A stretch of 55,032 nt of DNA. It comes from a virus. Location: IMG/VR virus record IMGVR_UViG_3300045020_000011, positions 1 to 55,032 of that record. One strand, written 5' to 3'. A program made the translations under genes and the position numbers. Below the pieces are notes generated by a model. That model was given only the letters and a program-made list of their open reading frames with translations, did not search any database and was not told the origin of the DNA. Positions 24,787 through 32,668 of the stretch are shown here, in pieces; the stretch's first letter is position 1, and the number at the start of each line of letters is the position of its first letter.

Positions 24787-24830
24787 CCCCTAGCCAGCCT
24801 AACCTCTCCTTTCCCACCTCAGTACCTAAT

Positions 24831-24859
24831 ATTCTACCACGTTCAGTCTGTCTTGTCAA
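24831..24859 (-). promoter_or_regulatory. Second, tandem sigma70-type promoter
   Basis: TTGACA (24859-24854), 17 bases, TAGAAT (24836-24831) on the minus strand, 73 bases upstream of the other promoter. Its -35 lies within the last codons of the small gene ending at 24843. Confidence 0.82.
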
Positions 24860-25097
24860 CCCCCGGTCCGTAGTGGGTCTCTTTGACTTCATGGGCCTGC
24901 TCTGCCTCTAGCCGATTCCGCTCGTTGATACACTTGCGGTTGTGCCAGAGCATTTCAAACTCAGCCTCGTCGTGGGACCAGCAATCCCCTTTGACTAGGC
25001 ACCAACCATTGTCAGTTAAGACGGACACCGACCAACGAGTAGGCTTGTCATGAACGATCTTGTACTGGTTAATCAGGGGTGTCGTTTTCAACTCCAT
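24843..25097 (-). CDS. Protein of unknown function (84 aa)
   Basis: The open frame extends to 25319, but that part overlaps the next gene in another frame. The ATG at 25097 gives an 84-residue protein (MELKTTPLINQYKIVHDKPTRW...) with a WSHDEAEFEMLWHNRKCINE helix. It overlaps the upstream gene by 29 bases. The site upstream is weak, so the start is uncertain. No family is recognised. Confidence 0.62.
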   Translation of the reverse strand: MELKTTPLINQYKIVHDKPTRWSVSVLTDNGWCLVKGDCWSHDEAEFEMLWHNRKCINERNRLEAEQAHEVKETHYGPGVDKTD

Positions 25098-25458
25098 TAG
25101 CGGGTTCGACGGGTGGGATGGGGGCATCTTTGATAATTGCCATATGCCCTTCATTACGCTCCAGAGCGATGCCACAGTGATTCTCCTGAAAGAAAGCAAG
25201 GAATGAACACATCCGACAACCACCACCCCAGGTAGGGGGCTTCTGCGCTTGCTCATATAGCTGAGCCTTCGCACAACGGCTTGAGATCGTCTCGTCAGGG
25301 TCTCCCAATGCCAGGGCATTACAGAAGCAGTCGAACGTCACCAGGACGTTTTGAATGTAGCTGTCAGCCGGGTGGTACGTGTACATCTTGATGACCGACA
25401 GGGGCATACGAACAGCCCCCAATGCAACGTTTCTTACATATTGTAACACTTTATTCAT
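25069..25458 (-). CDS. Cys-rich protein of unknown function (129 aa)
   Basis: The product has 129 residues. It contains several cysteines (TFDCFCNAL, SSRCAKAQ, GGGCRMCSFLAF, NHCGIAL) that could bind zinc or a metal cluster, and a Pro-rich acidic tail. It forms an ATGA overlap with the coiled-coil gene upstream. I do not recognise the family. Confidence 0.66.
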   Translation of the reverse strand: MNKVLQYVRNVALGAVRMPLSVIKMYTYHPADSYIQNVLVTFDCFCNALALGDPDETISSRCAKAQLYEQAQKPPTWGGGCRMCSFLAFFQENHCGIALERNEGHMAIIKDAPIPPVEPANGVENDTPD

Positions 25459-25637
25459 TTCTCAAGTTCCCTAATCTTGTGTTGAAGTTCTGCGTTGATG
25501 GCTCGAAGCATATTATATTCGACAGTCAACTCCGTATATAGCTTTTCCCAATCACGTTCCAGATATCCCGCTTCATTAAGATAAAGGTGATCGGGTAATG
25601 GATGGCCCATCGCTACGGGGGAATCATATTTAGTCAT
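25455..25637 (-). CDS. Small coiled-coil protein (60 aa)
   Basis: The start is the ATG at 25637, which overlaps the protease stop by eight bases. After MTKYDSPVAMGHPLP the protein is one long amphipathic helix (WEKLYTELTVEYNMLRAINAELQ). It ends in an ATGA overlap with the next gene. It could be a small scaffold or regulator; nothing more specific can be said. Confidence 0.7.
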   Translation of the reverse strand: MTKYDSPVAMGHPLPDHLYLNEAGYLERDWEKLYTELTVEYNMLRAINAELQHKIRELEK

Positions 25638-26325
25638 TTTCAATCGCCACAAGGTCGCTGATCGGTGTCAGGAAGCTCAGACCATAGGGTACATCTGACA
25701 ACGGGCTGGCAGGTTGCACCAGTTCGGCAGAACCGATCACACACTGGTATAGAACGTCCACAGCAGGCCCGCCACTGTTACCCGGTAGTATCTGCCCATC
25801 GAACAGCACAAAGCCTTGTGCGTACTTCTTAGGCCCTGTAATGTCCGTTAGACTCACAACCGGATTGCCAACATGCCCGAACGACACACTCTTTGACCGG
25901 CCAAGCGGACCACCCATGACGACCAATTCTTCGCCGTAAGTTGGACTGAACGGACACACATCGAATCCACCCGGCCAGTTGATAGTCCTGTCATTTGTGG
26001 TGAGTGTCATGAGGTCAGGAGCAGACCCGAAGTTCTCGTCACCTTTCTTCCGAATATGGAACGGGTGCTTCTTACCATCCCCGAAGTCCACATGCAGAGT
26101 TTCAGTACCATCACCTTTGGAACAGTGTGCTGCGGTGACAATCTCATGCGTACCCTTCTTGACCCAACCACTACAGTACGTACCATCGTCCCCGGTGATA
26201 GACACAACACTATCGAGTTGCTGGAGAAGTGACGGCGTGGTGGTTGCTTCATACGACGTGTGGCCGAAAATCAACATCAACGTAATGAACGCCAGAGCAC
26301 CCAGCGCCGAAAAAGTTTTAAACAT
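25630..26325 (-). CDS. Membrane-anchored or exported trypsin-like serine protease
   Basis: The 231-residue product has an N-terminal hydrophobic segment (residues 5-21) without a clear cleavage site, then a chymotrypsin fold with an intact triad: H67 (TAAHC), D104 (APDLMTL) and S184 (LPGNSGGPA). C51 and C68 could form the usual disulfide near the histidine. The segment predicts action in the periplasm or at the outer face of the inner membrane. Candidate targets are host envelope proteins or products of the nearby ligase cluster. Its start overlaps the upstream small gene. Confidence 0.88.
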   Translation of the reverse strand: MFKTFSALGALAFITLMLIFGHTSYEATTTPSLLQQLDSVVSITGDDGTYCSGWVKKGTHEIVTAAHCSKGDGTETLHVDFGDGKKHPFHIRKKGDENFGSAPDLMTLTTNDRTINWPGGFDVCPFSPTYGEELVVMGGPLGRSKSVSFGHVGNPVVSLTDITGPKKYAQGFVLFDGQILPGNSGGPAVDVLYQCVIGSAELVQPASPLSDVPYGLSFLTPISDLVAIEND

Positions 26326-26503
26326 TTTTTAACACCTCTTTAAGTTTGTCATCATCCATGATCGTGTTGATCATCTTGTAAGCTGCCCGAATTGACGAAC
26401 CCATCAGTTGATCCGGCGTGTACGTATTGTTCGGATTAGCAAGAGTACTTCCAAGAATACCAGAAGCATAACAGAGTAGCCTTTCCTTTTCGTTATAGTT
26501 CAT
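26318..26503 (-). CDS. Small helical protein (61 aa)
   Basis: The ATG at 26503 has AAAGGA eight bases upstream, better than the in-frame codons at 26557 and 26542. The product MNYNEKERLLCYASGIL... has a MGSSIRAAYKMINTIMDDDKLKEVL helix at its end. It overlaps both neighbours. Unknown function. Confidence 0.7.
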   Translation of the reverse strand: MNYNEKERLLCYASGILGSTLANPNNTYTPDQLMGSSIRAAYKMINTIMDDDKLKEVLKNV

Positions 26504-26681
26504 ATCTATATCCTTTCTCATATCCTTCAGTATAGCCTTCATCAAAACCTTCTCCATAATGCTCCCTCAGTTTGGGAACGATTAGGTTTGCCATACGTTC
26601 CCTCAACTGTTGAGTATCATGAAACTCCCTTGCTACTGCTGTTACTTCATTAATGAGTAATGCTATCTCATGATCGTTCAC
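26493..26681 (-). CDS. Small protein of unknown function (62 aa)
   Basis: The product has 62 residues. A helical body (HEIALLINEVTAVAREFHDTQQLRERMANL) is followed by a Gly/Glu/Tyr repeat (EGFDEGYTEGYEKGY). It joins the primase stop by an ATGA overlap. No family is recognised. Confidence 0.7.
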   Translation of the reverse strand: MNDHEIALLINEVTAVAREFHDTQQLRERMANLIVPKLREHYGEGFDEGYTEGYEKGYRYEL

Positions 26682-27439
26682 TTCACCAGGTCCCTTATTG
26701 TTTTAATATCGTGCTCCTTTGGATCAGCTTCAGTCCAAACAACCCTGGTAGTAAGACCCAGGGCTGCGCCTTGCAGTGCTATCTTGGTTGCTTCATTACA
26801 CTTATCGTGGTCCAACCAAACAACCACTCTTTCATACATCTTCGCTAGCTGTGCTAGCTTTTCTTTTGACATCGTTGCACCAAAGCAAGGTACTCCGTCG
26901 TAGCCTGCGTAGCTGACTTTGATCCCGCTAATGCAGTCTTCAACAATGCAGCACGTGTCTCGATCTTTGCCTGTACTATATTTTGCAATAACCTTTTCTG
27001 GTGAACCTCCAGTAAAGAAGCGGAGTTTATGGGTTGTTCCTCGCTTGAAGTTACGGGCTTGCCACAGGACCACATCCGTACCTGCGCCATAAAATGTATA
27101 TAAGAGCTGCTCACGGCGGGGACTCCAGTAAACGTTATGTTCCATCAAGTTCCGTGGTTCCAGATCGTACTTCGTGATCCAGTCTACTACGGGTTTTGGA
27201 TAAAAAAGTACAGCGTCATCAGGATAGGATCGTACCGAATTGCCTTCTTTACTCCCCCCCAATCGTTCTGTAACCACTGGTCGTGAATACGGGTGTTCTC
27301 CCAATATCTCTGTGGGGCGTTGGTAGTACCCGCACCCGAAACAAAAGCCTGAACCCGAAGAGTAGAGCGCCAAGTTGTCCTTTGAGCCACACTTCGGACA
27401 GGCCGTATGCTTGAGAAAATGTGATTGTACGGCATGCAT
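26678..27439 (-). CDS. DNA primase, T7 gp4 N-terminal type
   Basis: The product has 253 residues. A zinc-binding domain (C14, C17, C33, C36: CPKCGS... CFGCG) recognises the template. A TOPRIM core follows with E167 (CCIVEDCISG) and D210/D212 (VVWLDHDK). It makes RNA primers for the phage fork. Domain order matches the primase half of T7 gp4, but the helicase half is a separate gene 2.8 kb downstream. Confidence 0.9.
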   Translation of the reverse strand: MHAVQSHFLKHTACPKCGSKDNLALYSSGSGFCFGCGYYQRPTEILGEHPYSRPVVTERLGGSKEGNSVRSYPDDAVLFYPKPVVDWITKYDLEPRNLMEHNVYWSPRREQLLYTFYGAGTDVVLWQARNFKRGTTHKLRFFTGGSPEKVIAKYSTGKDRDTCCIVEDCISGIKVSYAGYDGVPCFGATMSKEKLAQLAKMYERVVVWLDHDKCNEATKIALQGAALGLTTRVVWTEADPKEHDIKTIRDLVK

Positions 27440-27441
27440 TA

Positions 27442-27753
27442 TTACCTCTTCTTCTGCTTCGGAATGTGAGTGGCATTCGGTGGTGTCACCGTGATCTTCA
27501 TCACCTTCGGACAGCTATAATAATACTGTCCATTATCCGTGTTCATATCCCGACCATTTGGAACATCTGCCGTGTGAACTTGAATCGCGTTAGGTCTCTT
27601 TGCTTTTTCAATTACCTGTTGGGCGAGGTGCATTGATTGCTCGACATTAGGACAACTACAGTTAGGATTTTCACAATAACGATTGTTTCTCCATTCCTCG
27701 TATGTGAACTTTTCATTGCATTCCTTACACCGAACCAATCCGGGCCTACTCAT
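27442..27753 (-). CDS. Zinc-ribbon protein (103 aa)
   Basis: The ATG at 27753 has GGAG at good spacing and overlaps the upstream stop; the longer frame to 27843 is in the neighbouring gene. The N-terminal CKEC (about 9-12) and CENPNCSCP (about 27-35) cysteines suggest a zinc ribbon, and a mixed tail ends with basic residues (PKQKKR). It starts two bases before the primase. The function is unknown. Confidence 0.7.
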   Translation of the reverse strand: MSRPGLVRCKECNEKFTYEEWRNNRYCENPNCSCPNVEQSMHLAQQVIEKAKRPNAIQVHTADVPNGRDMNTDNGQYYYSCPKVMKITVTPPNATHIPKQKKR

Positions 27754-27973
27754 AGTCGGCTCCAATTCCGGTATATCCAGTAAAGCCGAGATCATCGTGT
27801 TCATCATCGAGAATAGAATCATCACCAATCTCATCTGGTTCAATTACATCAGGAATATCGTCGGAGACAAAACTAAAACAGTGATCACACAGATCAATAA
27901 ATGTCCCAGACGTGCTGTACTTACGTGTTGATTCACGATCATTCAAGAGTTTGTTACAAGCAAGGCAACGCAT
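27746..27973 (-). CDS. Small zinc-finger protein (75 aa)
   Basis: Three consecutive ATGs occur; AAAGGA is best spaced for the third (27973). The product MRCLACNKLLNDRESTRKY... LCDHC has two CxxC pairs, a layout shared by many small phage proteins, followed by a very acidic tail. Function unknown. Confidence 0.75.
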   Translation of the reverse strand: MRCLACNKLLNDRESTRKYSTSGTFIDLCDHCFSFVSDDIPDVIEPDEIGDDSILDDEHDDLGFTGYTGIGADYE

Positions 27974-28008
27974 CATCATTCCTTTGTTATATTAATAGGT
28001 AGTGTCGA

Positions 28009-28587
28009 TCAACGTTCGTTCAGGTCTGGGTCGTAAAACTCAAATGGTTCCGGATTAACTTGTACCTGATTTTGATTATTACGACGAAGGCGGGCCAGTG
28101 CATCATTAATCCGGCGCTGTTGCTCATTATCAGCTTGCGGCTGAACCGGTGCTGCCTGGGCTACGCCATTACCCCATCCCTGGACTGCTGGCCAATCGTA
28201 CATCACATACTGTTGTTGAGGTGCATTGTCCACGACCTTAGCCGTGACCTTCGGCTTGGCCTTCGCCTGTTCTCTCATCTTACGTGCCGTTACTTCTGGC
28301 GGTTCGATGGAGACAACTACATCTTCTTCGGTCATCCGATCAGGAAAGTTCTTGGCCTTCTCGCTAAAGATGATGATCCGGCCATTGATCGGACTCGGGA
28401 TAGCTTCTACCCCATCATTCGTTTCAAGGACGAGCAACGGTTGCTTGAGCTTCGCCGTGCCCACGTCTGCTGGAAGTATATGGAAGCACTCGCACAGCTT
28501 CTCTTCGATACACTTCTTGGTAAATCCAATACTCATCATGCCATCTGGCTGTGTTTCACACCAGATATCACCGTAATTCGTTTTCAT
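28009..28587 (-). CDS. GcvH-like (lipoyl-carrier fold) protein lacking the lipoyl lysine
   Basis: Residues about 18-95 of 192 follow the glycine cleavage H-protein pattern: SIGFT (19-23), LPADVG (38-43), then LETNDGVEAIPSPINGRI (54-71) in register with ESVKAxSDxYxPVSG, and FPDRMTEEDVVVSIEP at the end. The lysine that carries lipoate is D58 here, so it cannot be lipoylated at the usual place. A Lys/Ala linker and Gln/Asn-rich tail follow. It sits next to the ATP-grasp gene. It may hold or present an intermediate without lipoate, or have a binding role. The fold call is by eye. Confidence 0.6.
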   Translation of the reverse strand: MKTNYGDIWCETQPDGMMSIGFTKKCIEEKLCECFHILPADVGTAKLKQPLLVLETNDGVEAIPSPINGRIIIFSEKAKNFPDRMTEEDVVVSIEPPEVTARKMREQAKAKPKVTAKVVDNAPQQQYVMYDWPAVQGWGNGVAQAAPVQPQADNEQQRRINDALARLRRNNQNQVQVNPEPFEFYDPDLNER

Positions 28588-28760
28588 TTCTTCAAGTCCG
28601 TAAGAAGAAGTTTAGCCTTCTCATATAGAGAAGTGTCCTTCGAGCCGAAACCCCCCATCAAATGGGATGCTCCAGCCGCAATGATCTGGCGAAACTCAAT
28701 AAGTTCTTCCGCCGTTTCAATAACAATTGTGACAGGTGCAAATTCTTTTGTGATCTTCAC
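28584..28760 (-). CDS. Small protein, GTG start (58 aa), between GcvH-like and ATP-grasp genes
   Basis: The start is GTG at 28760 in a GTGA overlap with the ATP-grasp stop; the TGA at 28584-28586 overlaps the next ATG (ATGA). The product MKITKEFAPVTIVIETAEELIEFRQIIAAGASHL... YEKAKLLLTDLKK is a compact strand-helix protein. It fills the gap precisely. Related short proteins are often seen in phages, but I give no function. Confidence 0.75.
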   Translation of the reverse strand: MKITKEFAPVTIVIETAEELIEFRQIIAAGASHLMGGFGSKDTSLYEKAKLLLTDLKK

Positions 28761-29584
28761 TTGAGCTTCTCCACGAACGCTTGCGCGTACTTGTCTACGG
28801 TTGTGCCTTCGAGACCAGGCGCGGTATTAACTTCAAGACAGTAACACCAATTCCGTTTGGCGTTATAAAGGAGGTCACATGCTCCGAAGTCGAGGCCCAA
28901 TTCTTGCACTGCCCGGATCGCCATCTCTCTAAGTCCAGTAGGCTCGGTAATGTCTTCACGACAATAGACCCATCCGGTGTGATGATTACGTACCTGAAAG
29001 TTGGCTTCACCTTCGTAGTCGTTCCGCTTACGCTTTTCTTGTACATCGATCACTTCTCCAAAGGCAACATGAACTCGAAATTCCTTTTGCTTCTTAACAT
29101 ACTGCACATAAAGAGGCGCAGGAACCACATCTTCCACCTTGCCAGCAAGAACAATCCCATCACCACTGTGACCACTGAGCTTAGTACGACAAACAACAGT
29201 ATGTCCGGAGTTAATCCATTGCTTAGCAACGTTATGATCGACTGTAAATTCAGGGATACGTATGCCATCCTTTCCTTTCAGGAGATTAAAAGTACTAAGC
29301 TTGTTACTTGCATTACAAACAGCTTGCGCTTTGTTTACAACTACTATGGGTTCTCGAACATCTAGGTTGTTGGAAAGCCAACTGCTGTTCCCCCAATTAA
29401 TAATTTTGTGCCACTCACGCGGAACAAACGTCGGGTTAGGCCGATCAGTGAATAGTCGGCGAACTTTGTACCCCAGGTGTTCCCCCATCTTTCTTGCTAG
29501 TTCCCTCGCTGAGTTCGACCCGATTTTGTACGGGACGATGACGCAGGGGGCTCTCCCCAGCTTCACGGGCTTGTTTGAAGGCAT
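28757..29584 (-). CDS. ATP-grasp ligase
   Basis: I use the ATG at 29584 with GGAG upstream; it overlaps the amidotransferase end by 140 bases. The 275 residues show an ATP-grasp fold: VVCRTKLSGHSGDGIVL (130-146, ATP-binding lysine and loop), YVQYVKKQKEFRVHV (159-173) and LDFGACDLLY... CLEVNTAPGLEGTT (231-262; the E251 and N253 metal ligands). Such enzymes join a carboxylate to an amine via an acyl phosphate. It is closest in layout to RimK-like and phage peptide-ligase proteins. With the two amidoligases it forms the core of the cluster. Confidence 0.88.
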   Translation of the reverse strand: MPSNKPVKLGRAPCVIVPYKIGSNSARELARKMGEHLGYKVRRLFTDRPNPTFVPREWHKIINWGNSSWLSNNLDVREPIVVVNKAQAVCNASNKLSTFNLLKGKDGIRIPEFTVDHNVAKQWINSGHTVVCRTKLSGHSGDGIVLAGKVEDVVPAPLYVQYVKKQKEFRVHVAFGEVIDVQEKRKRNDYEGEANFQVRNHHTGWVYCREDITEPTGLREMAIRAVQELGLDFGACDLLYNAKRNWCYCLEVNTAPGLEGTTVDKYAQAFVEKLK

Positions 29585-31139
29585 CTTTTTCTTCTCCTGA
29601 CAGTGCTTGTTCGACACAACTTGAACACATTAACTTAACAACGTTCTCCGGAAATGCCATTCCCTTCCCGAGAGTGGACGTGAATGATACGGAAGTGAAC
29701 TTCGGATTGGCTTCGTGCATCTTCTTGCCACACTTCATGCAGGTACAATTGCAGACACCATATCCCCATGCGGCCAACGGTATAATTACCTTGTTGTGTG
29801 TAGCAACGACGCTTGCCAATCGCATATCTGCAACGTAAACGCTAGTCCCTCCTACCGTGTTCGTAACATACAGAATGCGGCCAGTACAATACTTACCAAC
29901 CATCGCCGCAGGGTCTGCTTCATCGGGAAAGCAACCAATAACATCGACAAGAGACTCACCCGGTTCGTGCAGCTTGCCACGAAACTTGAAGTGCTGCTGT
30001 GCCAGGGTAATCTCATGAGGCTTGAACAATACCATCCGTCCTTTCATCAAGGTTGGATGTTGAATCTGAATCCGCCGCGTATTGTTCTCCGCATCTCGAT
30101 CAACTTCACTGGCTTTCTTCTTGGGAACGAGGGTAAGGCCAGACGAATTCGGTGGACTTAGATGGTTCTCGCTCTCGCTCTTGCTGCTGTCGTTCTGCCC
30201 ATCTTTTACCTGCGTGAGCGCACAACTTTTCGAGCCCATCCCCTTGGTTTCGACGGACTCTTTTATGATTAAAGGGCAGTCATCACTCGACCTCCCTTCG
30301 CTCATGTACTCCCAGTAATCTCCTTCGAGAGAATCTTCGACCAAATCTTTGGTCACGTTGTTGGGCTGAGTAACCGTTTCCTTGTAGTCCCGCCCCCACT
30401 TGCCATTCCCCTTGTACGTCGTGGAATAGCTGGAATAGGAGACGACCGGCTTCTCAAGCTTACGAGAATCCATCTTGCCCTTCTGATCGAATTCAAGCAA
30501 TTCAAATGTGGGTACTTCAACCACATTCTCGATCTTCCGGTTCTGACGGGACAACGGCAACGCCGCAATCATCGGTTCGCTCGACAACACAAACATGTTG
30601 TCAGATTCAATGATAAACAACGGACGTTCATCATTCCGTACTGCAAAGAGCTTCTGCTTCTCCGTGTCATACCACACAAGAGCATATGCCCCACGCAGCT
30701 TGGGCAATACTTCTTCGATGGGACTCTCTGACAACGCATGCGCAATCGCGTTACTGTCCACGTCAAACTGCTTGTCAGACAGCTTGCTATGGTCCCACAG
30801 AGTACCGTTGTGGACGAGAATGATGTTGTTCTCGACGAATGGGTGTGCATTCTCCGTTGTTACAGCACCCTTCGTTGCTGCGCGATTGTGCCCAATCACC
30901 AGCCGACCACGACTCACCATCGAAGTGCGAAAGTCCGCCCATTCCTTCGTGCGGAATAGATTGAACGGGTTGCTACCAAGCTTCAGCACTTCTGCTTGCT
31001 TGTTGCGGAATGTGGTAAAGACTCCCGTTGAATCCTTACCACGCAGCGAGTTGACGATCAGCAATTGCTCCAGCAAATCGGCATCACGTTGCCAGAAACC
31101 TTGATCAGTTCGAGCGATCAGTCCAATAATGCCGCACAT
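29445..31139 (-). CDS. Class II glutamine amidotransferase with C-terminal zinc domain
   Basis: The product has 564 residues. The Ntn-hydrolase domain has the nucleophile C2 (MCGI), RGKDSTG (33-39), GHNRAATKG (83-91) and HNGTL (110-114). It should release ammonia from glutamine. Neither the asparagine-synthetase nor the sugar-isomerase partner domain follows. Instead there is a low-complexity stretch (about 290-350) and a domain with CNCTCMKCG and CSSC cysteine pairs. It presumably feeds ammonia or an amide to the ligases encoded next to it. The last 140 bases overlap the ATP-grasp gene. Confidence 0.87.
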   Translation of the reverse strand: MCGIIGLIARTDQGFWQRDADLLEQLLIVNSLRGKDSTGVFTTFRNKQAEVLKLGSNPFNLFRTKEWADFRTSMVSRGRLVIGHNRAATKGAVTTENAHPFVENNIILVHNGTLWDHSKLSDKQFDVDSNAIAHALSESPIEEVLPKLRGAYALVWYDTEKQKLFAVRNDERPLFIIESDNMFVLSSEPMIAALPLSRQNRKIENVVEVPTFELLEFDQKGKMDSRKLEKPVVSYSSYSTTYKGNGKWGRDYKETVTQPNNVTKDLVEDSLEGDYWEYMSEGRSSDDCPLIIKESVETKGMGSKSCALTQVKDGQNDSSKSESENHLSPPNSSGLTLVPKKKASEVDRDAENNTRRIQIQHPTLMKGRMVLFKPHEITLAQQHFKFRGKLHEPGESLVDVIGCFPDEADPAAMVGKYCTGRILYVTNTVGGTSVYVADMRLASVVATHNKVIIPLAAWGYGVCNCTCMKCGKKMHEANPKFTSVSFTSTLGKGMAFPENVVKLMCSSCVEQALSGEEKDAFKQAREAGESPLRHRPVQNRVELSEGTSKKDGGTPGVQSSPTIH

Positions 31140-32054
31140 TTAGGCAACTCCCTGTTGGTTAGCTTGCTTCTTGAATTTGAAGAACGGTGCATCCAATGAC
31201 ACTTCACGAGCCAATGCATCCAACACATTAGGCTGGCCAAACGCGAACTTCACCATGTTGGTGGAATCCCGGATATCCACGTAGTCCATATACTTCATGT
31301 ACTGCACATCATCGCCAAAGATTTCACGCAACAACGATGGATAATCCGTTGTGTCGCCCAAAGTTGATAGTCTCTCTCGGTGCTCACTAACCGTTTTGGA
31401 ATTCACCCAATCGCACAGACGACAGATCAACCTGATCCACGTACAGACCTTGGTAACATCAAACGTGCCATGCATATGTCTGAATTCGATGGTGCCCAAC
31501 GATGACAATGGATGGATGTTGAGTCCGGTGTACTTGGACCACTGCGCTACGCGCTCAGGCAAACGTGCTCGCTCGAAGTTCGCGAGGATGTTCGACTCAT
31601 TCACGGGCACACAGTAAATGTTCTTCGCTCGACCTCGACCAGTGAACTTATAGAACAACGGTTCGAACGCTGTGTACCACATCACCAAGTTCTTGACTTG
31701 ATCGACTTGCCACTTCTGCATGTCAGCGTGAATGTGAATCGACGTGCGCGGACTGAAGCAGCACTCTTGTGACAGCAGGTTGTTCATCAAATGGTGCAGC
31801 GCAAATGGTGCCATGTCTGCCTCAATCGGCTGACTCACGAACTCTGCGCCGTTGTTGCGCAACGAACCATCATCCTTGAGATTCCACACCATCGTTGATA
31901 CACCCTGCTTCGCGGCGTAGTTCTCAACCTCAACTTCGATGCCAATCACTTGCTTCGACGGAATAACCGGCAGGTCTTTCACTGCCTTATACTTCGCCGC
32001 CATAGATGCTGGCGTTACTGCACGAAGATCAAACGTTTCCAGAATGGTTGTCAT
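31140..32054 (-). CDS. Amidoligase of the glutamine-synthetase fold (PF12224-like)
   Basis: I use the ATG at 32054 (ATGA overlap); an ATG at 32099 is an alternative. The 304 residues show family hallmarks: QVIGIEVEVENY (metal-binding glutamates), DGSLRNNGAEFVSQPI, SIHIHADM and GTIEFRHMHGTFD. Such enzymes activate a carboxylate with ATP and form an amide or peptide bond. In phages they were predicted to modify peptides or proteins (comparative work by Iyer, Aravind and colleagues, recalled from memory). It stands directly upstream of the class II amidotransferase. Confidence 0.88.
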   Translation of the reverse strand: MTTILETFDLRAVTPASMAAKYKAVKDLPVIPSKQVIGIEVEVENYAAKQGVSTMVWNLKDDGSLRNNGAEFVSQPIEADMAPFALHHLMNNLLSQECCFSPRTSIHIHADMQKWQVDQVKNLVMWYTAFEPLFYKFTGRGRAKNIYCVPVNESNILANFERARLPERVAQWSKYTGLNIHPLSSLGTIEFRHMHGTFDVTKVCTWIRLICRLCDWVNSKTVSEHRERLSTLGDTTDYPSLLREIFGDDVQYMKYMDYVDIRDSTNMVKFAFGQPNVLDALAREVSLDAPFFKFKKQANQQGVA

Positions 32055-32665
32055 AGGAAATGCTTCATCAAGAGAGGAGAATAAATCTTCTCCAGACATT
32101 GCGTGATATGACCAGTCTTGTCACACTTCGCTACCGGATGGGTGTAATGAAACACCAGATACTCAGCCTTGGCTGTAACCGGCAAACAAATGGATAGGTT
32201 ATCTTCCAATGCAACTGAACGCACTTCTCCTTTATTAAGCATCCGTACTGCGTCCGTTACAGAATATACCTTGTGTTGAAAGGCACTCTGTATCGTGTTG
32301 AAGTCAATGATGCGTACCTGTCCACCAACGCGACGCGTCGTGTCCAAGATTGCACAGTTATCAGCACAGATACCACGCCGATACTGCCGCAACGGACGAC
32401 GATGGAACAGACACGAATTCCCTTCGTGTTGAAACACTCCCGTAACAGGATAACGAAACTTGATGGCATGCCCTTCCGATCCCATATTCAAGGACAAGCT
32501 ACCATACTCCCGTGTATCCACATAGATCACCCCGAGCTTCGTGGGGTGGCTCTCGATGTTGACAACACGTGCCAACACTTCCTTCTGTTCAGCGTGGATA
32601 TCCAGCCAGACAAACGTACCGGCGTAACGCCTACGAAAGTCGGCAATGATTTGATCGTTGGTCAT
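32051..32665 (-). CDS. Unknown protein of the amidoligase cluster (204 aa)
   Basis: The product has 204 residues, mixed alpha/beta, with a Cys/Arg-rich central stretch (CLFHRRPLRQYRRGICADNCAI) and a beta-rich N-terminus. It couples by ATGA to the PF12224-like gene and begins four bases after the type 2 ligase gene, so it very probably belongs to the same pathway. No motif is recognised. Confidence 0.72.
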   Translation of the reverse strand: MTNDQIIADFRRRYAGTFVWLDIHAEQKEVLARVVNIESHPTKLGVIYVDTREYGSLSLNMGSEGHAIKFRYPVTGVFQHEGNSCLFHRRPLRQYRRGICADNCAILDTTRRVGGQVRIIDFNTIQSAFQHKVYSVTDAVRMLNKGEVRSVALEDNLSICLPVTAKAEYLVFHYTHPVAKCDKTGHITQCLEKIYSPLLMKHFL

Positions 32666-32668
32666 GGT

